This document shows, piece by piece, positions 1-11,400 of a stretch of 64,000 nucleotides of DNA. Position numbers and translations under genes: made by a program. Source of the stretch: Closterium sp. Naga37s-1 (lineage: Eukaryota; Streptophyta; Zygnematophyceae; Desmidiales; Closteriaceae); assembly GCA_947471745.1 (NCBI GenBank), contig CANJKZ010000926.1:619501-683500 (forward strand), given 5' to 3'. Under the pieces are notes generated by a model. It was not told the origin of the DNA. It searched no databases and saw only the letters and a list, made by a program, of their open reading frames with translations. Every line of letters begins with the position of its first letter. Position 1 is the stretch's first letter.

Positions 1-1452
1 GACAGCCTGGTGATGCGTCGTCGTTTCGGGTCTGGGGCGCGCTCTCCCTTGTTCGCGATACCAAAGCGAGCAAGCTCTCTCCTCGCACTCTCCGCTGTGT
101 CTTCCTGGGCTTCCCCACCCACGCTCCACCCTGGCAGTTCTACCACCCTGCCTCGCGTCGTGTTCTGTCCTCTCAGGACGTCACCTTCGACGAGTCGGTC
201 TGTTACTACCGACTTCACCCGCACTTTCTTGCAGGGTAGCCTTCACGAGGCCATCTGGTTGCGCCGTCCACAGGGCTTCACTGGGTCGTTTCCTGAGGGT
301 ACCCAGTGGAGCCTACGGCGACCAGTGTACGGCCTGCGTCAGGCGCCCCATGAGTGGCACGACACACTGAGGACGACACTTGCGGCTCTTGGGTTTGCTC
401 CTTCCACTGCTGACCCGTCGCTGTTTCTACGCACCGACACTACTCTGCCGCCGTTCTACATCCTCGTATACGTCGACGACTTGGTTTTTGCTACTGCTGA
501 CACTGAGGCACTGACCCTAGTGAAGGCGGAGCTGCAGGAGAGACACACCTGCACTGGCCTGGGTGAGCTGCGCAGCTATCTTGGCTTGCAGATCACCCGG
601 GACAGAGCACGGCGCACCATCACCCTGACTCAGTCACACATGGTGCAGCAGGTCCTTCAGCGCTTCCGCTTCACGTGGTCCTCGCCACAGCCCACTCCTC
701 TGTCTACCGGCCACTCGCTCTCAGCTCCACCTTCGGACGAGTCCGTAGAGCCGAGTGGTCCGTACCCAGAGCTTGTGGGTTGCCTCATGTACCTGATGAC
801 GTGCACACGACCTGACCTCGCGTACCCTCTCAGCCTCCTGGCTCGCTACGTGGCACCTGGTAGACACCGAAAGGTGCACTTTGATGCTGCGAAGAGGGTA
901 CTGCGTTACTTGTGCAGCACATCGGGCATGGGGCTCGTGCTTGGAGGACGGGGTTCGGTGGTCCTCACAGGACACTCTGTCGCTTCTTGGGCCGACGACC
1001 AGACGACTCAGCGTTCGTCACAGGGTTACACCTTCAGTCTTGGCTCTGGTTCTGTCTCGTGGAGGTCCACTCGTTCTTCTTCTGTGCTTGGTTCCAGCTG
1101 TGAGGCCGAGATCTACGTTGGGGCCATGGCTGCACAGGAGCTACGCTGGCTGACCTACCTGCTGACCGACTTGGGGGAGCGGCCTCGTTCTCCTCCAGTT
1201 CTGTACGTCGACAACAAGGCAATGCTTGCCTTGTGTCGCGAGCAGAGACTGGAGCACCGAACGAAGCACATTGCTCTTCGCTACTGTCTTGCACGTGAGC
1301 TGCAGCAGCGTGGTCAGCTGCGCCTTGCTTTCGTGGCCTCTCGGGCCAACACTGCTGATGTCTTCACCAAGGCCCTTGGGTCTGGTGATCATCACCGTTT
1401 CTGCACTGCTCTTGGGCTTGTGCCCACTCTGCCTCACCTGCTGGTTGCTTGA
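1..1452 (+). pseudogene. Copia pol remnant: integrase tail fused to RT and RNase H
   Basis: Reading from base 9, the first 200 bases encode the end of the copia integrase region (FRVWG, then CVFLGFP and SQDVTFDESV). At about base 215 the frame moves by one base and the sequence jumps directly to the RT motif FLQGSLHE. The whole IN-RT linker and the first part of RT are therefore missing. From there the frame is open to 1452. It keeps the RT catalytic motif YVDDLVFA (about 470-490), the RNase H motifs SSCEAEIY and YVDNKAM, and the C-terminal ANTADVFTKAL. The RNase H first Asp region reads GHSVASWADD where the intact copy reads GHADASWADD, a further sign of decay. It is a dead internal-deletion copy. 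Confidence 0.9.
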
Positions 1453-1690
1453 CTTGCTCTTCTTGTACACTGCTATATATCTTATACCTGCATGTTTTCT
1501 CTTGCTAGGTTGTGATCAGTGTACTGCCTTGCTATTATATACCTCTGCATGTGAACTGGCCTTGTGGCCACTTGCTTGTGCTCAGAATGCGTGGTGACTT
1601 TGTGATCCACCCTGAGCTGTGTTCTCTTCTGCAGACTGGTCTTGTGACCGCTTGTTGTGTTTGCTGTCCCCTACTTTGCCTATGGGGGTG

Positions 1691-1826
1691 TGTCAAATTA
1701 CAATTGTATCTCTAGGCTATAGTAGGGTCACTCCTTAGTGAGTACAACACTTTAGGGTTAGGTTTCCCCTACTTGTACTCACCTCTTGCCTAGTTCACTC
1801 ATTCATTCCTAGTTCTATTCTTGACA
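1691..1826 (+). repeat. 3' LTR of copia A
   Basis: The stretch begins TGTCAAATTACAATTG immediately after a G-rich tract and ends TTCTTGACA. It keeps the layout of the other short LTRs here: a GGCTATAGT block, then TTAGGGTT, then TTGTACTCAC, then GTTCACTCATTC. The start is firm. The end at 1826 is inferred from the terminal CA, because no partner LTR is visible. Confidence 0.7.
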
Positions 1827-2407
1827 CTGACACCGCGGGAATCTGAGATTCCCTGTACTTCTGGGCACCCACACTCGGCACGTGTAGGAATCGCATTCAG
1901 GGTCAGGTTCGTTACAACGTAAAGTGATCAGTGTCCCTTGGAAAAAGATCCTGAAAGGTCAGAGTCATCTGGCACCTAAAGGCTGGAAAATCAGTCCCTA
2001 AAAAAAATGAACACTGGAAAATCAGGATTGGTTGGTACAAAAAAAACCCTGAAAATCAGGAATTTCAGGGAAAAAATCCTGATAACGTAGGGCCTGGATG
2101 ACGGTATATAGTGACTCCACTCGGACTCTCCGTAGCTAGGCTATATTGATGGATTTAATGCATGTGTGAACACAATAGAATATTGGACTTAGAGCACAGC
2201 AGCTTCAATTCAAACACAGACCAGATCAGACACTTCATACGGTTAGACAAGAAATGTTCAAATATGTGATTCATAAGGCATGAAATGTTCAAATATCTGA
2301 TTCAAAAGTCGTCCAAACTTGACAACTTCTGATGTATCAGCCGGGTCACAGGCCCGAAGGCCCCGTCTGATGCATCAGTTGGGTTCAAATCCTAGCGAGG
2401 ACCCTGT
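1827..2407. other. Non-coding interval downstream of the DUF547 gene
   Basis: No gene was recognised. An 8-bp palindrome with a one-base centre (GGGAATCT-G-AGATTCCC) lies at 837-853 past base 1000, that is 1837-1853. From 1960 to 2096 there are several AAAATCAG/CTGATT motifs and A-runs ending in GGGCCTG, resembling the right end of the MITE at 41932-42142. No matching left end or target duplication was found. The part next to 2408 is probably the 3' UTR of the minus-strand DUF547 gene. Confidence 0.5.
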
Positions 2408-5400
2408 CTATAACACATCAGTTCCAATCGTGAGAGACCGTGGGTCCAATAAATATCGGAACGACCAGTCATATGAAGCCACTTCAACGCACTGTTCAAT
2501 GGTCGGGTTCCGCTTCTGAGCCATCCGCTTGGCAATAGCAACACGTGGGGCGGGCGGCAACTGGTTCAGGGCCCACTCTAGCAGAGCAGGCAGTGAATCC
2601 GTGAAATCAGGGCAATACCTGAATGGGGAGTCGGGACAAGGAAATTCAGGAAGCAATGTGTGAGGGTAGAATAAGAATGTGAGGCTTGAAGCTGTGAATG
2701 TGGATCCTGAAATACCCATTTGGTCTAAAAACTGGCAAGACCATAGGGAATGGGAATGTGAATGTGAATGGTAGCAGCACCCACCAGTCAAGAATCTTGG
2801 GAAGAATGATTCGGTCATCACGGCTCATGCCTATGGCAACTTCCAGGAAGTTATCCTTGGCCTCCTCTAGCTCGGCATGCACAGTGCGAGCCGAGTACAC
2901 CCGTAGCTGGGAGGGACACGGGAGGGACAAGGGAGGGACAAGGGATGCATGCACGTGGATGTGACATGTAGAGGTAGCAGGGTCAGTGCAAGAGCCCATG
3001 CAGCAGGGTCAGCAGCAAGGGCAGGTCTGGAAACAGGTGGCGGTCTGGAAACAGGAGCAGGTCTGGAAACAGGTGCAGGTCTGGAAACAGGAGCAGGTCT
3101 GGAAACAGGAGCAGGTCTGGAAACAGGTGCAGGTCTGGAAACAGGTGCAGGTCTGGAAACAGGAGCAGGTCTAGAAACAGGTGCAGGTCTGGAAACAGGT
3201 GCAGGTCTGGAAACAGGAGCAGGTCTAGAAACAGGTGCAGGTCTGGAAACAGGTGCAGGTCTGGAAACAGGTGCAGGTCTGGAAACAGGAGCAGGTCTGG
3301 AAACAGGAGCAGGTCTGGAAACAGGAGCAGGTCTGGAAACAGGAGCAGGTCTGGAAACAGGAGCAGGTCTGGAAACAGGAGCAGGTCTGGAAACAGGAGC
3401 AGGTCTGGAAACAGGAACAAGTGCTCTGGGCTGGGAGGGGATGGAGCGGAGAGGAGCTCACGGCAGGTGCGCAGAAGCTTCCGGGGCAGAGGCCGAAGGA
3501 TACATTGGGTTCCCCTACTGTGAGCGCCCACCCCACCCTGGGGTCGTCATAAGCGAAGGGGCGGCTCTTGAGGGCCTTGGCCTGAGACAGGAGAGCGGTG
3601 GAGACGAGAGGGAGACATGGGTGTGGTTGAGGGTGGAGAGAAGGAGAGGCATGGGTGTGGTTGAGGGTGGAGAGAAGGAGAGGCATGGGTGTGGTTGAGG
3701 GTGGAGAGAAGGAGAGGCATGGGTGTGGTTGAGGGTGGAGAGAAGGAGAGGCATGGGTGTGGTTGAGGGTGGAGAGAAGGAGAGGCATGGGTGTGGTTGA
3801 GGGTGGAGAGAAGGAGAGGCATGGGTGTGGTTGAGGGTGGTTTGGAACCCTATGGAAGCGGCCATGCCCATCCAGCACTAAGCAGCGGGCCTTGTGGGCC
3901 CAGGCTTGGCCTGCCAGTGAAGAGGAAAGCGAGGGAAGGGTGCTTTACTAACTGTTTCCATACCAGAAAGGTATGGGCGTAGGGGGGTAGTTGGGGGAGG
4001 GTGAGGGGGGGGTTCGGAGGAAAAGACTGGAAGAGGAGCCTGATACACTCTCTTGATTTGAGACAATTCAAAACAGGGGCGTGTTTTGAGTTGACTCAAA
4101 ACAGACGGGGGGTTCGGGGGAAAAGGCAGAAAAGGAGCCTGATATACTCTCTTGGATTTTACGGCTGAACGGAGAGAGGGTGTCACAATATGCAACAAGG
4201 TGCGCGAACAAAGATCAGTGTATACGGGTGAGAGGAGGGGCGTGAAGCAGACGTGAAAGTGGGGAGAAGGAGCAGCAATTTTTAGTCGACTCAAAAACTG
4301 GAACTAAGTTCAGTGTACACAGGTGAGGGGAGGGGCGTGTAGCAGTCGTGAAAGGGGGGAGAAGGAGCAGTGTGTACCAGAGAGGAGCGGTAGGTGGGTG
4401 CTCGGAGCACAGCGAATTCTATCTCCAGGGCGTTGATTGGAAGGTTGCCGATTATGAACGTGGCCTGGGGTAGGAAAGGAGGAAAAGCGGCGGAGGGAGG
4501 AGAGGGACGGCATGAGAAAGGCATGAGAAAGGCATGAGAAAGGCATGAGAAAGGCATGAGAAAGGCATAAGAAAGGCATAAGAAAGGCATGAGAAAGGCA
4601 TGAGGAACATTCATGCAGCCAGACAAGGTAATGAACAAGAGATGCCGTGGTGCTTAGTGCCCGCATAATATAGATTAATGAGTAAGCATGAAGATACGAC
4701 TGTTGAAGGGAGTCAAATCTCATCTGAAATACAGAACATAAGACTCGACTTGGCGTTGGGGAGGTGCTTGTTTGGGTTAACTTGATGATCATCTCAAATG
4801 AATGCGTACCTGAGTGAGCACAGGGATGCGCTTTGCGTGCGTTGTAGGGTAGCCTGTTGAGGCGCCTCAAAAGCTAACTTCATGATCATCTGAAATGAAT
4901 GGAAGGGGTACCTGAGTGAGCATGGAGATGCGCTTTGCGTGCGTTGTGGGGTAGCCGTTGATCAGGAAGGACTGGCGTGAAGGGGTGGGAAGGGGTGAGG
5001 AGATTGGAGAACGCAGGTAAAGTCGAGACTAGGGTTGCTCATGTGCGGCAAATGAGAACTTTGAAGTGTGGCAGGTGTGGAGATTGGGTGCAGCAAGGCA
5101 CACAGTGCAGCAGCAGCGCACTGTAGAGGTTGCATGAGAGCGGGAAAGAGGGAAAGACAACGCGGTCACATGCAGCAGAGATGGTTGGGGGTGTGGTTTG
5201 CTCACATGCAGCAGCAGCGCGTTGTAGAGGTTGAGGCAGAAGGCAAGGAAGGGGAAAAGAGAGAAGGCAATGGGGTCACATGCACCAGATTCCATGGGTT
5301 GGAGGTTATGATGTTCCTTACATGCAGCAGCAGCGCGTTGCAGAGGATGAGCCAAAAGCAAGGGAGAGTGAGAAAAGCGGGGGGGGGAGGAGATGGCAGT

Positions 5401-8400
5401 GTGCAGCGGAACTGACTGTGGCTGGGCTGTGCCTTACATGCAGCAGCAGCGCGTTGGTTGAGCCAGAAGGCGAGGGATAAGGGAGTGGGGGAGGGGAGTG
5501 GGGAGATGGCATGGCAGAGCAGAGTGGGGTTGGGTTGGGGGTGTGGTTGGCGTAAGGCCAGGGCAGCAGTGAGGTGGGGGTGGGGAGTGGTGTGGCGTAC
5601 GTGCAGCAGCAGCGCGTTGTAGAGGTTGAGCCAGAAGGCGAGCTTCTCGTCCTCCGACAGGTATGAGGGGTCCAAATCCGATAGCTGCTCTGCTAGCATC
5701 CTGGATCGAGTGGGGGGAGGCAGCGGGGCGCAGGGTGAGGGAGTGGGCATGGTGAGGGAGTGGGCATGGGATGTCATGATCAGGGGACCGGATCCCATAT
5801 CTGGGCAGGTAGCATCCTGAGGTGTGGAGGCAAGGGGAGCGGAATGGGGGAGGACAAGAACGGGAATAGACGGGGGGAGGCGGAACGGAAGGGGAGCAGG
5901 AAAGGGGAGGAGAAGGGAAGAAGGGTGGCAGGGGGAGCAGACGGAGCATAGGGAGCACGGGGAGTGGTGGGAGAGGAAGGGGAGGGGAGAGGAGTAAGCA
6001 AGAGACGCAATTTGCAGCGAGGAAGGGGAGGGGAGCAGCACAGCAGGCAGGCACCGGTAGCGTCAGAGAGAGAAGATATCCACGTTGCTGTATTTATCAT
6101 CGCTGGTCACAGCATGCACGGGCAAGCATGGGCTTGCAAGAGCAGCACCATAATTCCCAGAGGGCCACACCGGCTCCCAGGCACCCACCCACCTGTAGCG
6201 GCAGAGCGAGAAGATATCCACGTTGCTGTACTTATCATCGCTGGGCACAGAGGTGACCTCCATGGCCGCCCCATACGCCCCAACAGGCGGGCACGGGTGG
6301 AACTCCAGCACCCCATACGGGTCCACAAACCCCTCCACTGCCAGTGCCGCGCTCCCCACCGCTATGCCCCCTCCCATGGGCACTGAAGGCGCGGCAGGGA
6401 ATGGGGAGGACGGCGGAGGGGTCGAATTGGGTGCTGGTGATGTGTTCCCTGCTGCTGGCGTGGTAATGGGGTTGACTGTATGGAGGACAGGGGTGGAGGA
6501 GGTTCGAGTGATGGCGCGGGAAGGGCGGTCGGTGCTTGCATGTGAAGCGGAAGGGTCTGCTGAACTGAACAGAGCACCAGCCGCACCAGCAGCATCACCA
6601 GCACCAGCGCCCCCACCACCGGCGCCACCAGCACCAGAAGTAGCACCACCATTCCCAGTGCTGCTGCTTCTCAAGCTGCCACTGCTGCCAAACCCACTCC
6701 CACTCCCATAACTATTGCTCCTCGTGGCAGGATACTGCAAGCCAGCGGCCACAGCCCCACTCCCAGCTATCCCCCCCAGCTCCCCCATCTGCTCACTCCC
6801 ACTCCCCCCCACCTCCCCACCGCCTGACCCCCACCCTCCTCCCCCTCCCGCCCCTCCCCCTGCGCCCTTGTCCGCGTTCTGGAAGACAGCAAGGGAGGCA
6901 CGCAGCCAGGCGGTGCGGGGAGTGGCAGGGACTGCTGCTGATCCGGATGCCCTTCGGGAGCGTGACCCTGACCCTGCCTCGCCCTTCCGGATGCTGGAGT
7001 AGGAGGAGGAGGGCAGGGAGGAGACGGAGGCGAGGGAGGAAGAAGAGGGGAGGGAGGAGAAGGAGGAGGGCGAGGAGGTGACAGAAGGAGAGGTGGTGAC
7101 CGATGAACCTGCAGCAGCTGCAGCAGCTGCTGTTGACGATGCTGAAGGGGTTGTGGCGTTGCTACCAGGAGATAGAGGGCTGGGCTGCTGGTACTGGTAC
7201 TGGTACTGCTGCTGCTGGGAGTAATACTGTGGGCTCCCACCCCCTCCCGCCTCCCCCCCCTGACTCGAACCTGAACCAGACGCACTGATTGGCTGCGGGG
7301 ACAGGCAGATACCACCTGCACCAGATTCACCTCCCCCTGCTCCCCCCGGCCCCACACTCCCCAGCGCAGCCGCCACCACCTCCCACGGATCCTCCGACTT
7401 TTTCCTCGTCCTCGTCCCGCCGCCCGCCTTCTTGCCGCCCGGGCTGCTACGGGACGAAACCGCCAGCACCTTGAGAGCCGTCGGATTGAGGATCTTCTCG
7501 ATCTTTTCATCTGTAGCCACACGTTTCTGCTCGGAGGCAAGCAGGGCGGCGGCCCTGCGGCCTTCCCCGGCACCCCAGAGGGCGGGGTAGGCGTGGGCGA
7601 GGTAAATGGCGCCTATGGATCGCAGCATCTCCTCTGAGAGCTCGCACGGGCGCAGGCGCAGGTCCTCTAGCTCGAGCGTGAGGGGGGTGGAGGAGGAGGA
7701 GGTGGTGTTGCGGGAGGGAGTGCGGGTCTGTGGGGGCAGAGGGAGAGGGGGGAAGAGGGGGAGAGAAAGAGGGAGATGAGAGGAAGAGGGAAAGGGAGAG
7801 GGAGAGGGAGAGCGAGAGGGAGAGGGAGGGTAAAAGAAGGTGGAGAGGGAAACAAAGAGGCAGGGAGAGAAGCAGGGGGGGGGACTGGGAGAGGGACAGC
7901 GAGAAGGATGGTGGTTGCTGGCTTGAGAAGACAAAATTATTGGAGATGGACGGAACTTTGTCTGTGCTTTGCTTTGTTTCTCAACCCCCAGAGTGAAGTG
8001 AACAAAAAGCAGCCAGAAGCACACCCACCCACCTTGTTGCGAGCAAGCTTCTGCGATATGGATTTGGCCAACGCCTTCCTTAAGCCACTCGACTTCATGC
8101 CACCACTAGCAGCACCCCCCCCACCACCACCACCGCCACCAGCAGCAGCCGCACCCCCAACAGCCAAAGACCCAGCGCCAGAGGCAGCAGCAGAGCCACC
8201 ATAGCTGGCGGCAGGGTCGTCAGCAATGGAGACGGAGCGAGGGCGTGGGGGCATGTCGGAGATACTCCGAGCGCTCCTGTGCCCTGCTGCCGTCCCCCTC
8301 GCCACCTCTGCTGACCGCGTCCGAGTCACTGCTGGTGGCAGGCCTGCTTCCCCCCCTCCTGCTGCACCTCCCCCTCCCCCTCCTCCTGCTGTTGCTGCTC

Positions 8401-11400
8401 CTGTTGCGGCTGGTGCGGCTGCTGATGGTGGTGAAGCAGACGCAGATTGGTTACTGCCAGGGTCGGCACCGCTGCTGTCCTTCCCTGCCTGAAAGCCCAC
8501 AAACAAGGCCGGGGCAGATTCCACAGCTGCCAGCTCTCCTGCACTTGCCTCTGCTGCACCCTCCGCTGTACCCTCTGCTGCACCCCCTGCTGCAGCCACT
8601 GCTGCTGCAGCTATGCCCTCGCTGGCGCCCTCACCCTCCACCTCCCACAGCTGATCTCCCCGCTCGGCAGCAGAAGGAGGAGCAGACTCGCTTATAGAGT
8701 CGACCCAATCATCAGAGACAGCGGGAACAGAATTCCAGCGACTGAGAGAGTCCACTGATGCCACAGACAGCTTGCTGGCATGCATGCCCCCCGCCCCTCC
8801 ATCCCCTGTCTCCGCCTCCTCCTCGAATTCCTCAGCAAAAGTGGCATCTGAACCAAATCCATGCGCCTTCTCTCTCCTGCCTCTAAACCCGCCGCTCCCA
8901 GCACCAGCAGCACTGCCAGCCCCACCAGTGCCGCCCCCAGCCCGACCAGCAGCACCAGCAGCAGCGCCAGCCTTATCGCTCTTGCGCGATTTCGACCGTA
9001 GGATCTTGTCCTTGGATCGGCGCCACCTGTCCCTGCGCTTATCCGCCATCTCAGCCTCACTCGATGACACCACCGACTCAAAAATGTCCCCAAGAGACCT
9101 CTCCCTTCCCCCACCCCCCTCCCTCCCTCCACTCCCACTCTCTCCTCCTCCGCCCCCTCCTCCTCCAGCCATCCCCCCTCTACCCGCCCGTGTGCGCCTG
9201 CGCACATCGGACCCGGAGCCTCCTTGGCTCTCATAATCCATGAATGCTTCTAAGTCCTCTTCCCCCACAAGCTCTCCCAGTGAACCTGCAGATCCCCACG
9301 AACCACCCCTGCTGCCCCCGCCGCCCCCTTCCCCCCTGCCCCCACTGCCGCTGCGAGATCTCTCCCTAGACCTGACTGACTTAAGCAGCCCAGCTACCGG
9401 ACCAGCAGCCCCGGCCGAGCCTCGCTCGAGGAAGTCAGGTCCGGCAGAGCGGGTCCGGGCAATAGCACTGGGGATTGGGTCCATTGATGGGTAGGGCCCT
9501 GCTGCCCCCCCTGCTCCTGCTCCTGCTGCTATTGCTGGCACTGACGCAGCTGCAGCTGCAGCAGCGGGGCGATCACCCCCCAGACCAGCAACGCTGCTAC
9601 TGGTTGGGGCAGAGCTGGGAATGACTGAGGCAGCAGCAGTGTTAAGGGCGGAAGTGGGGGAGGAGGCGAACTTGCTGATAGGCGGGCGGGGGCGGGGGGC
9701 GGGACGGGGGCGGTCGGGGCTGCGGCTTGCGCAGAGCATGCTGGGGGTGAGACCAGGAAGCTGAGCGGTTGGATGGGGTTGGGATGGGTGGAGAAGGGAA
9801 TAATAGGGGTGGAGGAAGAACGAAGGGACGTGGGGGGATGGAAGGAACAGTGGCAGTGATTTCAACGGTGGAACAAAAGCAAGGGTTTGTGGAGGGGGAT
9901 GCTAGAGAGGCATGAAGGCAGTTGCCTTTGCATTGAAGAAACTAAGAAACTAGCATCAGGGAACAGAAGAGGGAAAGGGCACAAGAAGGAAGGCAGGCTC
10001 GATCAATCTGGGCCATTGGATCAATCCAAGGACTCACCTGGGCCATTGGATCCAGAGTTGAGTCTTCTGATCGAGCAGGAGAAGCAGTCAAGGACGAGTC
10101 CCCCAGATGACTCTCGTGAGGCTGCAGTATCCCATCCGGGTCCAGCAATCTAGACATCACAGGCAGCACCGTTTGCCCCCTCACTGCCCTCCTCCCCCTC
10201 CCCCCTTCCTCCGCCTCGTCCGAACCACTCTTCCGCACCTCCCGTTCGTGCATGCTTCCCGAGCCTTCCGCCAGGCCCGGGGGTGCTCCAGACCTGAGTG
10301 ACTTGATCGGCGCCGTGGCTGACCGCCGAACCAACGCCTGCTGCTTCTGCTGCTGCTGCTGCGGATCCTGCAGACGCATTTCCGAGCCTCCGAGCCCCAT
10401 GAGACGAGCGTACTCCTCGTCCTCCTCACTCCCCACCGACCCATCGTCATCCTCATCATCATCATAAGCATTATCACGAGAATGAGCATACCCCGCGCCT
10501 GCCATTCCACCTGCTCCTGCCTGCGAAAGCTTGCTAGCCGCAACCCCATGGTGGGTGAACGAGCGAGGCACGATGGGCGGCGAGTGTGACGCCATGGGTG
10601 GCGAGCCGCTCCCCGCGTGCTCAAGGGCGGCATGCCCCGGACTGTAGCGCCCGGGGCTGCCGCCCAGACGGCTGGGTTCGAAGCCATCCTCTGAGTGCCT
10701 GCTGCGGTGGCGACGCAGACTGCGAGTGCGAACCCGTTCAGACACCCCCAGAGGCAAACCCGCTCTTGCTCCCTGTGCCCCTGCACCCCCCACACCAGCA
10801 ACAGGACTACCTCCCCCAGAAGAACCCTCGCCCTCGCCCTCAAACCCTGACCCCAGGTCCGTGTGTCCGCCCCCTGGAAAGCCAGGGGAGTTGGTACTGT
10901 GAGAGCGAGCCACTCTCCTGGTGGCGCTGCTGCTGCTCCGCCTACCACTGCCCATCCCTCTAGACCCCACTGTAATACTGCCATCCCCGTTGTGCCTCCC
11001 GCCATGTGCACTCCCATGTCGGCCCCTCTCCCTCTCCCCCTCCCCTTCATACTCATCCTCATCCTCCCCATCCCCATACCCTGGTAAGCCTGTGGGTAAT
11101 CCTTCCCATAACCCCTTTCCACTCCCCTCACCCTCCCCAAATTCCCCTCCCTCCTCTCCACTCCCCCCAAAACCCCCCTCTCCTGCGCCCATGCCCCACT
11201 CCCCGCCCTGCACCACCTGCTCCCGCCGGCTCCTCCTCCCGCTCCCCCACAACCCCCCTTCCCCACCAGCAGTAGCGCCACCGAAGCCCATACCAGCAGC
11301 GCCAGTGCCAGCCAGCGGGGTGAAGCCGGACCCCTGGTTGATGTAGCAGGCGGTGAGGGTTTCCAGCAGGTCCACAGAGGACGCTTCCAGAAGGAAGCTG

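Larger units (their letters stand above)
1..1826 (+). mobile_element. Copia element A, 3' part, internally deleted
   Basis: This is the right-hand part of a Ty1/copia retrotransposon that enters from the left edge. It contains the tail of the integrase region, reverse transcriptase, RNase H, a short 3' untranslated region, a G-rich tract (TATGGGGGTG) and a 3' LTR. Its pol sequence is very close to that of the intact element at 22405-29881, so both belong to one family. The 5' half lies outside the window, so target-site duplication and LTR divergence cannot be judged. The block between integrase and reverse transcriptase is missing, so this copy cannot encode a working polyprotein. Confidence 0.9.

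Noticed and set aside
1902-2104. Complete second copy of the hAT MITE
   Set aside because: The right end resembles the MITE terminus, but no matching left terminus or 8-bp duplication was found.
5068-5480. Plus-strand frames rich in Gln and Arg opposite DUF547 intron 7
   Set aside because: They arise from the complement of the repeated exon 7 edge (CAGCAGCAGCGCG).
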